Notes: generated by a model from the sequence alone, not told the origin. Shown: positions 24,205 through 37,033, counted from the stretch's first letter. The stretch: 64,000 nt of DNA from Cocos nucifera (GCA_006176705.1 QRFJ01000056.1:2642657-2706656); one strand, 5' to 3'. Program-made: numbers and translations.

Positions 24205-26866
24205 ATGCTATCCCAAGTGCTAGTGAAAAGTACTCAACGATTAGTCAACAAGGTATTTAAGAATCAAATTGGATGAAATATAAAAGTCTATGTTGATGAT
24301 ATGCTAGTGAAAAGTACTCAAATCAGTGATCATATTCGAGATTTGGAAGAAGCTTTCAGCATACTATGACGACATCAGATGAAATTAAATCTAACTAAGT
24401 GTGCATTTGGTGTAACCGCTGGTAAATTTCTCGGGTTTCTTGTATCGTAATGTGGAATTGAGGCCAACCTAAAGAAAATTAAAGCCATCATTGATATGAA
24501 GCATCTGACTTCCAAAAGAGAGATACAATAATTGAATGGAAGAATAGCCACACTCAGTCGATTCATTTCAAAATCAGCTAAGAGGTGTCTATCCTTCTTC
24601 AAAATCCTATGACAAGTGAAGGACTTTTCATGGTCGAATGAATGCCGACAGTCCTTCGAGGATCTAATGAAGTATCTGATATCTCTACCACTACTTGCAA
24701 AATCGGAGGTAGGAGAAACGTTGTATCTTTACATTATTACATCGGCATAAGCAATTAGTTCGATCCTTGTCAGAGAAGATGAGAATCGAATTCAATGATC
24801 CATTTATTACACTAATAAGGTACTTCACAACGCCGAAATCCAATATTCAAAAATGGAAAAATTGATCTACACCTTGATCATATCGACTCAACAACTCCAA
24901 TCCTATTTCCAAGCCCATTCAGTCGTGGTCTTAATTGATCAACCATTGAAGGCAATCTTACATCAACTAGATACTTCTAGTCAAATGGCAAAATAGATGA
25001 TCAAATTTAATGAATTTGACATCCAATATCATCCGGACCATCAATGAAGGCACAAGTATTAGCCGATTTTATCATCAAATGCACTATATCCAGTTATAAA
25101 TTAAAACAAGAATTCGATAATAAGTTAGAAATAATTAAGAGTTCTAAGGCTGAACTTGATTCAGTATGAATATTTCATATAGATGGAGCATCCAACTCCC
25201 AAGAAAGTGGAACAGGCCTCATTCTCACCAACTTCGAAGGAACAGTAACTGAATATGCCCTTTGATTTAATTTTAAAGTATTAAATAATCAAGCCGAATA
25301 TGAAGCATTGCTAGCCAGCTTGAAAATCATCAAAGAGCTCGATGCTGATAATCTGAAGGTTTTCACCGACTCATAGTTGATAACCGGGCATGTCAAAGAT
25401 AAATATGAAGTCCAAGATCCGACTATGGTGAAATATCTTTAGAAAGTAAAAGATCTTATATCGACCTTTAAATATTTTGAGATGTTTTGCATCCTAAGAA
25501 CAAAAAATACTTGAGCTAATACACTTTCTCGACTTGCGATAACTTCTTTCAATTTTCTCGATCGAATATTCATCGAATATCTTGAACAACCGAGTATCGA
25601 TAAAGTCAAAAAGGTGCTGCAAATAAATGATAAACCAAGTTGGATGGATCCAATCATCCAATACCTTACTGATGGAACCCTGCCCGATAATCCTTCGAAG
25701 GCCAAACGTTTAAGGTGGACTGCTTCTATGATGAACGGACATCTTTACAAGCAGTCGTTCTTACTATCTCAATTCAAATGTCTGGGGCCGATTGACGCTG
25801 ACTATGCTCTTCGAGAAGTCCACAAAGAAATTTATGAAAATCACCTGGGAGGCAAGTCTTTGGCTTATAAGATTCTGCGATAAGAATATTACCGGCCCAC
25901 CATGAAGAAAGACGCAACCGACTTTATTCGAAAGTGCGATCCATGTCAAAAGTATGCAAACATTCAACATCAATTGGCTAGCCGACTGACATCCCATCAT
26001 CGCACTATGGCCATTCGTGCAATGGAGAATGGACATTCTCGATCCTTTTTCTCCAACATCTGGTCAAAAAAATTTTTTAGTGGTTGCGATAGATTACTTC
26101 ACCAAATAGATGAAAGCCAAACCATTAACACAGATCATAGAAAGTAATATGAAATATTTTATTCAAAAATCAATTATATACCAATTTGGATTACCGCACA
26201 ACAAAATCACTAATAATGGCCATCAATTTGATAATCAAAATTTTAAAGAATTCTATGCGAAATTTCACATAGCGCACAAACTCACATCTATCAACCACCT
26301 CCAATCAAATGGAGAAGCGAAAATCATGAATCGAACGATCCTACATGAAATCAAAATATGGCTGAACGAAGTAAAGGGCCTCTGGGTAGAAGAACTATGT
26401 TTGGTCCTATGGGCATATCGGACAACTTCTTGCATTCTGATGGGAGAATCACCATTCAATCTGGCATATGAAATTGAAATGATAATTTCAATGAAAATTG
26501 GTCTACCATCAATAAGAGTTGAATATTATGTAGAACCGAACAACTTCGAATAATGAAAAGCTGACTTGGATCTACTCCATGAAGTTCGGCAAGAAACTCA
26601 AATTCGGATGGCTGCATATCGACAAAGAGTTGTTCGATATTATAATGCAAGAGTCAAATCGAAGGTATTCCTTCCTAGAGACTTAGTCCTAAGGAAAGTA
26701 GAGGTCTCAAAGCTTTTGGATCAAGAAAAGTTATCTCTAAACTGGGAGGGGCCCTACAAAGTGACTAAAACTCTTCACCTAGGCACATACCGATTCGAGA
26801 CTCTTGATGGAACGACTATTCCATGAATTTTGAATACAGATAATTTAAAGATGTATTATCAGTGAA
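24205..26866 (+). pseudogene. Tat-lineage gypsy pol pseudogene (RT end to integrase end)
   Basis: Domains run in order. The last part of RT includes an intact VYVDDMLVKS at about 24285-24314, followed by LNLTKCAFGVTAGKFLGF. Then come the RT connection (LSRFISKSAKRCLSFFKIL), RNase H with FHIDGASNSQESGTG at about 25170-25215 and a VFTDS motif near 25360, the integrase zinc-finger zone (CDPCQKY near 25920), the integrase core with SNGEAKIMNRT near 26300, and the C-terminus ending TLDGTTIP then a stop. The 5' part is missing. Around a dozen stops break the frame, most explainable as CGA to TGA, CAA to TAA, CAG to TAG or TGG to TAG. RNase H before integrase places it in Ty3/gypsy. Confidence 0.85.
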
Positions 26867-27526
26867 GTTGTTTGAATATATTTTAATGGAATAATTAGAT
26901 TTCGACTTTTCTTCAATTCGACAAAACAATGCATGATCGATAACATCTCATCCTAAGGACTTCCGATCGACAAACAATCAAAAAGTTTGTGCAGCCGACT
27001 AATAGTCAGTCGCTCTACAATCTACCGATTTAAAGTTGGATAATATCTTTTATCGACTTAAAATTGGATGACTCAAGGTTATGCCGACTTGGCTACGGCT
27101 AAGCGAAACAATATGAAAACTCAATCAAGGTTGAGAGGCATTCATGCCCACATTATTCTAACTTAACGAAAATATACCGACTTGGCTCCAATCAGTCAAA
27201 GGATATTCAGCTTGCCCCTGTTTATCAATATACAAAAATTTTATGCCTAAACTCTAATCGGTTAATATTCAGTTAGATGGCAAACTTTATGTTGTCTTTA
27301 ATGAGATTCTACATTCGATAAGCAAATTAAGATTCGACTATTGGTCAAAAATAAAAGAACATGTCAACACAGAAGATTCATTTATGTTTAGAAAAAGAAG
27401 ATTCGTTCATACTTAGAAAAATTTTCTCTCATTCACATTTGAACCTATTATAAAATTTGGCTGAAGCCTAATTACAAAATCAGATTTTGTCTGACAACAA
27501 AAACAAAAGAAAGAAAAGTACAAAAT
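26867..27526 (+). other. Untranslated 3' region of the Tat element
   Basis: This is AT-moderate DNA between the pol end and the antisense ORF. It repeats short motifs such as CCGACTTGGCT and ATTCGACT but has no open frame. It is probably the spacer typical of Tat elements (inference from position). Confidence 0.45.
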
Positions 27527-29872
27527 CTATGCCGATCTATGGTCAACATCGTCTATAATTAAATCTACAATGGTGAGAGCTGAGGCAAGATCATCAGAGG
27601 TTGGAGGAAGATCCATAGCAGTAGGCTCTGTAACGATCGGTGCATCTTCAACTAGCATTTCATGGGTTGGGGCTTCTCCGATCGGAGCACCATCAGCTTT
27701 GTCTAACTCATCGTCAGACCCCTGTGCGACGATACTACTCATGTCCAAATTTGGATAAAACTTCCTGACCGCATCCTGGCAATCTTCATAGCCGGTCTAG
27801 TAGGATACTCGACCGCCTTTGAGGATCTCGTTCTTGAAGTCCTCTATGCTCTGATATTCTTCAATAGCCTGCTCCTTTGCTCGACTTAAAGCTGCCCAGA
27901 TCGATGCCATTTCTGATTCGGAAGCCTGCAGTTTCTTCCACTCCTCCAGCTCTCGAGCACAGTCGTTGCGCTCCAAAGCTGATTGATGCCATACCTCTTC
28001 CTTCAAATTTGAGACTCTTGAGTCTCGATGATCCACTTGGCTGATTCTAAATCTACTTGAGCTGACTGCAGCTTGGAACATGCCAACTCTAGCTCAAAAT
28101 TTGCCAATCCCAAGTCGGCACGAGCTGATTCTAACTCAGCCCTCAAATGGTAGACTTCTTCCACCAGCTTCTCCTCCCGCTCCTTTGCCTTCCTCTCCCA
28201 ATCGACTACAGCTTGAAGGCGTTCGAGGGAGACATTCTTCTCTGCAATGGCCGCCCTCGTCTTGCTGGACCACCCTTGGCGAATGTTGGCATGTGACCAA
28301 AATCCTCACTCCAATGATGACATATCATCAGCGACCTGAAAAGAAAGAAAAATTAATACAAAAAAAAGAAACAAGCTAAGGAAAGAAAAGAAGACACCGA
28401 GACACCAAAATCAGGAGGAGTAGAAAGATGAAAATATGTCGACTAAAGTATGACTCTTCCAACTCTATCTATCAGTCGGGAGAAAGATGGATTCCACCAG
28501 CTGCTTCGCCAAAATTAGGTTCGTTAACGCCGACTCTCCAACTAGAACTTGAATGTTGATGGACTCTGTAGAACTACTTGGAGCCTCACTTGCAGAAGAG
28601 GTTACGGGAGCTTTTCCTTCCCTTTGACTTACCGACCGCTCAGCTAGAGCCAACATCCATTCAAGTGAAAGCAGCATCTGAGATACTGTCAGCCATTGCT
28701 CTCCCGATCTAACTTCGAACATTGACAGGGCCCAAGACACCACCAACTCAATCTAGACCATCGGTGCCTCCACGATGATCACATCATCGTCTGGCTCTTC
28801 AACTATCAGAGGAGCCTTGATTGGTTTGGCTCGAATCGATGGAACAACTGCTGGAGCCACCAACCTGATGATCGTCTCCCCAGCAGCGCTCGGAATTGCA
28901 ACTAAAGGAATATTGGTCTGGTCAACCATCGTCGATGGTGTGTCAGTCAAACGAGCGGCCATCGATGGAGTAGTAGGCCGACTTTTCTTCAAACCTCTTG
29001 ATGGTCCAGCGTCGGAAGCTGACTTTCTTTTGCCGATAAATCAGCGAACATCAGCCGATCAAACCAACACCGAAGACGCATGGCTACAAATGAAAATAGA
29101 CAAGTTAGTATAAATCAGGAATCAGATGAAAATAAAAATCCTAAATAATTACATTGGATTATACCAGTAGTTGGTGTTGGACTAAGCCTGGCATTGTATA
29201 AGGCCTGATCGGTAAGCAACTCCTTCTGCGTCGGGACTTTTATGTCCTTCAACTTGAGGAAGTCCTCTCGATCAGCCAGATCAACCTAATTATTATCGTT
29301 CGGATTGGTATTTAGAGTTTCACAAATAAAAAAAACTCAAGGAAGAGATGAAGAAACAAAAAAGAACTGAGTCTTCCAATCATGAATGGACGATGGAAGA
29401 TAGAAAATAAAAGATAGACTCTTTCTCGGAGTGAACATCCACCATCCATCGGTCTTAGGATGGGGACAAAAGATGAAAAAAGGACAAAAAAAGATAACCG
29501 AGGAGTGGTCGAAATGGCATGACATAACAAAGCAAAAGACACAAGGAGCCAAATAGAATTTGGCATAAGCTACGCCGAACAGATCCGATAGTAGTCTAGA
29601 ACGTTCTAAATGAACTTCAGGACTGAAAATCGAAAACCCAATCTAAGATTTTCAATGTAGAAGACCACCTGACTCATCGATGGAGAGGTCACCCGACCAT
29701 CTGTAGCAGGTGCAAAAAGCTAAAACTGCTCCAGGATATAATATTACTCCCGAAGACGTTCAACAACAGAGCCGGTCAGGAAGGAGACCTCCACTGCCAG
29801 ACCAAGAGAAAAGACTATGGTCGAACCAGACAACCAACTACCTCCTACCCTATCTCTACCTCTACCAGTCAT
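27527..29872 (-). pseudogene. Antisense ORF of the Tat element (PF04195-like)
   Basis: Minus-strand frames opposite to pol give a recognisable protein. The start at 29872 reads MTGRGRDRVGGSWLSGSTIV, then VEVSFLTGSVVERLRE and a stop where a Tyr-rich motif continues. Further on are PNSIWLLVSFALLCHAIS and GWWMFTPRKSLSFI, then PSSIHDWKTQFFFVSSSLP (about 29552-29337). This pattern fits the family annotated as 'putative gypsy type transposon' (PF04195 from memory). Downstream are acidic and coiled-coil-like pieces (28992-28465; 28081-27797 with EEWKKLQASESEMASIWAAL; 27748-27527). Frames shift and stops occur, so it is dead. Possible introns cannot be placed. Antisense extra ORFs are known in Tat-lineage elements; their role is unsettled. 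Confidence 0.6.
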
Positions 29873-30492
29873 TATAAACACTAAGAAAAGGTCCTAAAGA
29901 AACAAAGGAAGAAGCCTAACCTGAAGATTAACAGAGGACACAGAAGACACAGCGAAGGGGAGAAGAAGGTTCAACAAATCCTGGACCACCAACAAAAGCT
30001 CTCAGCCACAGTAGAAAACTCAATGGAGGATAAAAGCACTCCATATATAGAGAGGAATTGTCAACAGTTAGGATCATTTCGGTAAATATGAGATCATCCA
30101 GATCCTTGACATGTGATAGAATTTAGACCAGCCGATGTTCGAATGCTTCAATGCACCCACCGTTAGATCATGCCACGACATCATCATCCATGAGAGTGGT
30201 CAGAGACCGATGACAACTTGACACATGACATCATCGGATTAGGCTTCAAATCAATCAAGTTGTCAGACTGTCAAGTCACCATTCCACCGAAAGTGCTAAT
30301 ATGGTGGCACGATCGTCAAAATAGATAAAAAACCCTTTTTCAACCTTCGAGACAATCATTAATGCAAAAGAAAGGTAGCCATCAATCAGGGTTTGAGACG
30401 GCACGCAGAAACTCTCATCATTCAAGATGTCAGACCACGTGACAAGTCACGCACCCTCTTCCATTTTAAACTCAAGAGTGGGAGGTAACTAT
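29873..30492 (+). other. Region between antisense ORF and 3' LTR
   Basis: No coding frame. It contains TATA-like CCATATATAGAGAGG at about 30042 that, on either strand, could belong to the antisense gene's upstream region. It ends with AACTCAAGAGTGGGAGG at 30470-30486, the polypurine tract directly before the LTR. Confidence 0.45.
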
Positions 30493-31240
30493 TGGGCTCA
30501 TTGACTCTGCTACTCTTGATCTAGCATCCATACGACGACTAATAGTAGGTATCATCGATTAATGATCGATGGTGCCGGCTAAACAATGGCCATAATAAAC
30601 TTTCAAATAACGATGGATGACTATAAGTCGAGTGGACGACTATTGAATGACTAAACCGACTGTCAACTAGTTTTGACGTCCGACTCACAACTGGAAAACC
30701 ATGCAGACGACCGACTATCAATCGATCTATCGATTGACAGTCGGCTCTCCTCAACCAGTTCTCCAACAAATTAAGTAACTCTAGCCGCTGACCAATCGAA
30801 ATATCAGAATTATTGATGGTCAATCAGATCAACAATGTTACCGATATATAGCTAGCTAGACAGTAGTACCGACATATAGTCGGTACAACTTATATTTTCG
30901 ACGCAGAATGCGCGTAACGAACTCTCCACGATCATATAATAGACATTAACTGTTCTCATTATACCAGAATAAGCAAGACCCATGACTTCTAATCATTACC
31001 GATGGTTACTAATGTTTCACCTATAAAAAGGGAGGTAAATGAAGGCCATTGACAAGAGAACTTGGGGCAATATTGTGTCACTTTTAATTTTATTTATCTT
31101 TTCGACCATTTCTTCATTGATTTAAGCATCGAAGAATCTTCATCGAAAATACTTTCGATCAGTATAAAATTAGTGATTTTTTTCGACGACAGATGCATCA
31201 GAAAATTGGCCATAACATATTATATTACTGACAAAAATAG
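30493..31240 (+). mobile_element. 3' LTR of the plus-strand Tat element
   Basis: Starts TGGGCTCATTGACTCTGC after the purine tract and TAACTAT. A strong TATA box CTATAAAAAGGGAGG lies at about 31021-31035, giving a short R-U5. The 3' boundary is not certain: a terminal CA could be at 31233. No 5' LTR copy is present for comparison. The open frame 30539-30823 (minus) is not supported. Confidence 0.6.
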
Positions 31241-31808
31241 AGTTTAGAGTGTTTTAAGATCCTTGCAAGATATGGTCCAATGATTGATGTTGTAAAAAAA
31301 AAAAACCAATCATTCTTTGTGAAAGATACAACCCGAGCCCATTTAATTCAGCTTGATTAGGTATCGGCAGGTTGTCATGCACAAAATTAAGGATGAGATC
31401 AAAATTATCCAAATAAACGGAGAAACCACACGAATGTCCCAATTAAGATCTCATATAATCTCGGTTGCAGTCCGAACCGGTCGAATCGGAAATATCGAAC
31501 TCTCGGAAGCATAAAATGCCGTATCGCTTTATGCCGTTTCATATCCATTTTGAAATGTACAATATTATCGTATTGTATCGAATCACGTATCGATATTACA
31601 GTAGAATTTAATATGAGTCTGGTACAAGACGGTGAACCTGGCTCGGGAGGATTCCACACCCTTCGGAGGGAACTGCGGAGCGACGTGTCGAAAGCCCTTC
31701 CTTGGCCTGCGGTTTGGGTTCCCTCGGACAGACGGAAACTGGCCAAGAACGCTCCCAGAAACCCCTAAAACCCTGCTCGACTGTTCTCCTTGCATCAAGG
31801 CAAAGGAA
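31241..31808 (+). promoter_or_regulatory. Upstream region and 5' UTR of mtHSC70
   Basis: 31241-31600 is AT-moderate with no recognised gene, including a short repeat-like block at 31440-31600. From about 31620 to 31808 the sequence becomes GC-rich and gene-like, with a CCTAAAACCCTG motif near 31766 that resembles the telo-box (AAACCCTA) found upstream of many plant organelle-chaperone and translation genes. No clear TATA box or perfect heat-shock element was found. The transcription start is unknown. Confidence 0.4.
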
Positions 31809-34800
31809 ATGGCCACTGCGGTGGTTCTCCGAGCCCTGCGCCGGCGAGATCTTTCCAGATCTGTAAGCTTCTGGATTCGAGCCTTTCTTTTTTAAGTTTT
31901 TTATGTCTTTTCTGTCACTATTTTCTCATCCAAAGCAAGGGTTTAAATTAGGAATTAGGCTCTGGAGTTATCTAATGAACCTCATGGAATTGTCATGTTG
32001 TCTGGAGTTTCTGATTCAGTTCTTGGACATCGCCCATGTTCTTGGAAAAACCTCAAATTTTCCGTTTGTTCTCCTATTTTTACTCGGCGATTTTTTATTT
32101 TTCGTGGCCAACCAGCTAGTTTCGAGATTTCCATACTATACCTTGAGAACCCTTTGATTTTGGCACTTATATTAGACGCGTAGCCCCCCCCCCAGATTCA
32201 TGTTAAAAGAGTGATTGTGGTTGTTTTCTTATGCCCTTTTATTTTAATTGATCTGATATTATTATTCTTGTGGCTAATTAGCGAGCGTCAAGGTAACGAT
32301 ACAATACTTTGAAAACCCCTGCAATCCGGTACTTATATTATTTAAAATTTTATGTGAGGCTTTTTTTTTTTAACAAAAAAAAATAATTTGTAGAAGAATG
32401 TCTGATTCATGTTTAGTAGAGTGATTGTGGTTCATTTTTATGCCTTTTTATTTTTATTTATTTGATCCTATCATTCTTCTCGCTATTTAATGATTGTGGT
32501 TTCTTCGTATAGGAGAATCTGTAGCGCTGAGCTATACTCTCTACCTTTTGTGCCACAAGGCTCCTTCCATATGACAAACTTGGTTATCATTTATTTTAAT
32601 ACCTAGGAAAGTTTTCAATGATTTAAGGTTAGACACAATTCATTTGTCGACCCCACGCTACTCTTTGAAGATCGAATATCATAGGTTACCTTATTTATCG
32701 GTTTTATTCTGGACTTGTTTTGATCTTATGATGTATGCTAATGGAGGGAGTGGAAATTGAGGCAATATACTCCCATGGGCATGTAAAGGATGTTATTTTA
32801 TGTGGCATTCTATTATTATAATTGTCGTTACTTTTACTCTATGCATAGTCTGACTGTTCAATACAGATCATGACACGTGTTCTTTATAAAGATGTTCCAT
32901 TTGCAAAATGTTGCTAATTACCCCAAAAGATTAGAGAAAAGGAAAGAGAAAGAAACTTAATGTTGTTATTGGCTGGCTACGTGCTTGTTGGACGTGTGTT
33001 TTCTTGTCTTATTAGGTTTAATTTAGATATCAAAATCAATGATTCAAACTAAATTTGCTATATGATGGTTTTGTTACTGATGTTTGCATGACTTGCTTTT
33101 AAAGTAAAGAACCAAACCCTGTACGCATTTCCATATTTTGTCGCATTTGGTAGTTATTTTACACCTTATTCATGATGGATTTGATACCTTATTACTAGTG
33201 GTGTCCTGTGCAGCTGTCTGGGCATGCAAAAACATGGGTTGGTTTCCATTCAGGTTATAAGTGGACAAGTTTGGCCAGGCCATTTAGGTAATATCTGCGA
33301 TTCCTGAAACACCACTTGATGATTGTAGCTGCCATCCCTTGTGGTTTTAACTGTGTCTAATTTCTTCTGTCTTTGTTTTCCTGTTGCGAATACAGCTCAA
33401 AACCAGCTGGAAATGATGTAATTGGAATTGATTTAGGAACTACAAATTCATGTGTGGCTATTATGGAGGGAAAGGTTACACTTTACGTGATCTCAAAAGA
33501 CACAATAGTGGTTAAGCTTGTATTACTTATATCATTTTCTTACATGCTATATTATATGCAGAATCCTAAAGTAATAGAGAATTCTGAAGGATCAAGGACC
33601 ACACCTTCTGTGGTTGCTTTTAATCAGAAGGGAGAGCTACTTGTTGGGACTCCAGCAAAACGTCAAGCAGTGACCAACCCAACAAACACACTCTTTGGGA
33701 CCAAGCGATTGATAGGACGCCGCTTTGATGATCCTCAGACACAGAAGGAGATGAAGATGGTTCCTTACAAGATAGTCCGAGCTCCCAATGGGGATGCATG
33801 GGTTGAAGCAAATGGGCAGCAGTATTCTCCCAGCCAGATTGGTGCATTTATTCTGAATAAGATGAGGGAGACTGGTGAATCTTATCTTGGGAAATCTGTT
33901 TCTAAGGCAGTGATTACTGTGCCGGCATATTTCAACGATGCTCAGCGACAGGCTACAAAAGATGCAGGAAGAATTGCTGGCCTTGATGTACAGAGAATCA
34001 TTAATGAACCCACTGCTGCAGCATTATCTTATGGAATGAATAACAAAGAGGGCCTGATAGCGGTTTTTGATCTTGGAGGAGGAACATTTGATATCTCAAT
34101 CTTAGAAATATCAAATGGTGTATTTGAGGTGTGCCCACTTCTTATTCGTTTCTTAGTCATTGCAAAAATAGAAGCACTCTTAGTGCCCTTAATTGCAATC
34201 TAACCTGATTTTTGTTTCGGTATTTTAAGGTCAAAGCAACAAATGGTGACACTTTCTTGGGTGGAGAGGACTTTGACAATGCTTTGTTAGATTTCTTAGT
34301 AAGCGAATTTAAAAGAACTGAGGCAATAGATCTCTCAAAGGACAGGCTGGCTCTACAGAGGCTTCGAGAGGCAGCTGAGAAGGCCAAGATTGAGCTTTCA
34401 TCAACATCCCAGACCGAGATCAACCTTCCATTTATAACTGCTGATGCATCAGGAGCAAAGCATATGAATATCACGCTGACAAGATCAAAGTTTGAAGCAC
34501 TGGTGAATCATCTGATTGAGAGGACGAGAGAACCATGCAAGAACTGTTTGAAGGATGGTGGCATATCCACAAAGGAAGTTGATGAGGTTCTTCTAGTAGG
34601 TGGGATGACCAGGGTTCCTAAAATTCAAGAAATAGTTGCTGAAATTTTTGGGAAGAACCCAAGCAAGGGAGTAAATCCGGATGAAGCTGTTGCAATGGGT
34701 GCTGCCATTCAGGGTGGCATCCTCCGTGGAGATGTTAAGGAGCTTCTTCTTTTAGATGTCACTCCCTTGTCTCTTGGAATTGAGACTCTTGGTGGTATCT

Positions 34801-36220
34801 TTACTAGATTGATCAACAGGAACACAACCATACCCACAAAGAAAAGTCAGGTGAGTTTAATGAATTATGGTTCTTTGAAAAATAGTAGTCCTTAAATATG
34901 GCACCCCGAATAACTTGTTTGAACAGTTAACTGTTGCTGTTTTATGATGCTAATTGGCACCAATCATGTGGATGACAGCCAAGTCTGCCATTCATGCATT
35001 ATTTCTTGAATATATACGTCAATCAGTGTTATGGTTTTTGTCCTTATGTGATTCCTAGATTGATGTGTGATTTTATTTTTTAATGGTAGGTACTGTAAAA
35101 TTTTATGTTGATTTTGTCATTCTTGGTTGGCACTTAACAAGTATGGCACTGGTCATCACTTTCACTTATAAAATGAAAAGAATGTTTTTATATATTGTCA
35201 TCTGAAACAATGTTATTGTTTAGGAAATGGGCTAGAAAGCGGTAGCTATCATAAGTTTTTGTTTGTTTTTGTTCAGGAGGAATTATGAAGGCCAATATGA
35301 AAAACCATGTATACCGCACTGCTTGGGTAGCCTTGCCAGTCCACATTCTGGGTGTGCTTCATGTAGTTGTGTTTTTTATAGAAGAAAAACGTAATATACT
35401 CTTGATGTGCTGCATGACGTGGATAATTAATTTCGATTCCTTAGATGAACATATATATACTCCATTATTATATCATTTTGTTTTACTTAATTGATCATCC
35501 TTTCTGTCCATCAACGTTGATGTTCTACTGACCCATGTTGGTAGGTATAAATGCCACATACCTTGGCTTGCTTTTCATTCATCCGTCAATGACTATTTTC
35601 AGGTGTTTTCCACTGCCGCTGACAACCAGACACAAGTGGGTATACGTGTGCTTCAAGGAGAGCGTGAAATGGCTGCAGACAACAAGCTCCTGGGCGAGTT
35701 TGAACTTGTGGGCATCCCACCAGCTCCCAGAGGCATGCCTCAGATTGAGGTCACATTTGATATTGATGCCAATGGAATTGTGACAGTCTCTGCTAAAGAC
35801 AAGGCAACTGGCAAGGAGCAGCAGATTACTATTCGCTCTTCTGGTGGGCTTTCAGAGGAGGAGATCCAGAAAATGGTCAAGGAAGCTGAGCTTCATGCAC
35901 AGAAAGACCAGGAGAGGAAAGCTTTGATTGATATCAGGAACACTGCTGATACTACAATTTATAGCATTGAGAAAAGCTTGAGCGAGTATAGGGATAAGAT
36001 CCCAGCTGAGGTTGCTTCAGAGATAGAGTCTGCAGTGGCTGACTTGCGCAAGGAGATCGCAGGTGATAATATTGATGAGATAAAGGCAAAACTTGATGCC
36101 GCAAATAAGGCAGTTTCAAAGATTGGGCAGCACATGGCTGGAGGCTCCAGTGGGTCGGGTTCAAGTGGATCTCAGGGCAGTGGTCAGGCTCCGGAGGCAG
36201 ATTATGAGGTGAAGAAGTGA
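31809..36220 (+). CDS. mtHSC70: Mitochondrial heat shock protein 70 (HSC70, DnaK type)
   Basis: ATP-driven chaperone of the mitochondrial matrix; it pulls in and folds imported proteins with J-domain and GrpE partners. Coding exons: 31809-31862, 33214-33287, 33396-33474, 33562-34128, 34230-34850, 35603-36220. All introns are GT-AG and phases agree, giving 670 residues, close to the 680 or so of Arabidopsis mtHSC70. The N-terminus MATAVVLRALRRRDLSRS is basic and lacks acids until the end, as in a mitochondrial presequence running to SSKPAGNDV (about 43-51). HSP70 signatures: IDLGTTNS (54-61), VFDLGGGTFDISI (237-249), VLLVGGMTRVPKIQ (378-391). The interdomain linker reads ELLLLDVTPLSLG. The tail PEADYEVKK is of the plant mitochondrial type, not EEVD (cytosol) or HDEL (ER). 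No frameshift or missing motif is seen, so it looks functional. The third intron (87 bp) is in frame without a stop. Confidence 0.96.
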
Positions 36221-36903
36221 AGCATGAAAGGTATACCATCCTTCCACCTAAAAACTAATTTAAGAGACAAACATTAATACTGGAGTTATTATCTTATGCT
36301 TGATTCAGATATGGTCCAAAACTAGTTTTGATTTTTCTTACCATACAAGTAGATGATTAATTCTGGTCAGTGCCAGTAACACTTGATCATAGATCACTCA
36401 AGTCAATTTCCACCAAAAATAGTATCAAATTTAAGAATGACTAACTAGGGATGTCTGACTTTATCTAATTGGTGTTAGTTTCCATTATGTCCTATTGTAC
36501 ATTGGTTACCTATGTTAGTGTTTTTAGTTAGTTTGTCATTATCATTTAATAGTGAAAGGAGTTCGTTCATTGATGTAATAAGACATGTTGTAGTCACATT
36601 GCATGCTTATGCTTGTGCAGATTTCCAAATGGCACTGTATAACTGGATCAACCACTAGCAATTCTTTTATTTGGAGTTCAACTGTATCGATTTTTTATTT
36701 GGATTAGTTTAGTGCTTTCCCATGATCTCTTGTTTTTTCTTATACTTCTTTACTTGTTGAAACAAGAATTTTTTCAATGTAAACACGTTGCATTTAGTAT
36801 TGCTGTCAAATTATGAAAGTTCTTTTTTGTCCTACACAACGCCCCCCCTTCCAACACAAAAATAAAATAATAATAATAAAAAAGCAAATGCTTCTCATGG
36901 TTG
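36221..36903 (+). other. 3' UTR and flank of mtHSC70
   Basis: Directly after the stop, CATGAAAGGTATACC (about 36224-36238) looks like a splice donor, and CTTGTGCAG at about 36612-36620 like an acceptor, so an intron in the 3' UTR is possible. A cluster of AATAAA-like signals lies at about 36860-36885. The poly(A) site cannot be fixed from sequence. Confidence 0.4.
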
Positions 36904-37033
36904 TTCTACATGGCCAGCCATTTATTCTTACCTAGGTTCATGAAGGAAGCTCAATATTGCTATCAAATGTACGACAGCTCTTTTTTGCCAAAAAAAAAAA
37001 GAAAAAAAAATCCATTGTCATCTAGTCATTTTG
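36904..37033 (+). repeat. Unit 1 of a ~130-bp repeat, split from units 2-3 by an insertion
   Basis: TCTACATGGCCAGCCATTTA through TGCTATCAAATGTACGACAG recurs at 40503-40631 and partly at 40632-40695. The fold-back element at 37034-40502 sits exactly between units 1 and 2. A diverged earlier copy (TTGCTGTCAAATTATGAAAG) is visible near 36800. Confidence 0.65.

Noticed and set aside
31405..31895. Open frames around the HSP70 5' UTR
   Set aside because: Overlap the leader and first exon in wrong frames; the true start at 31809 is fixed by the presequence and exon phases.
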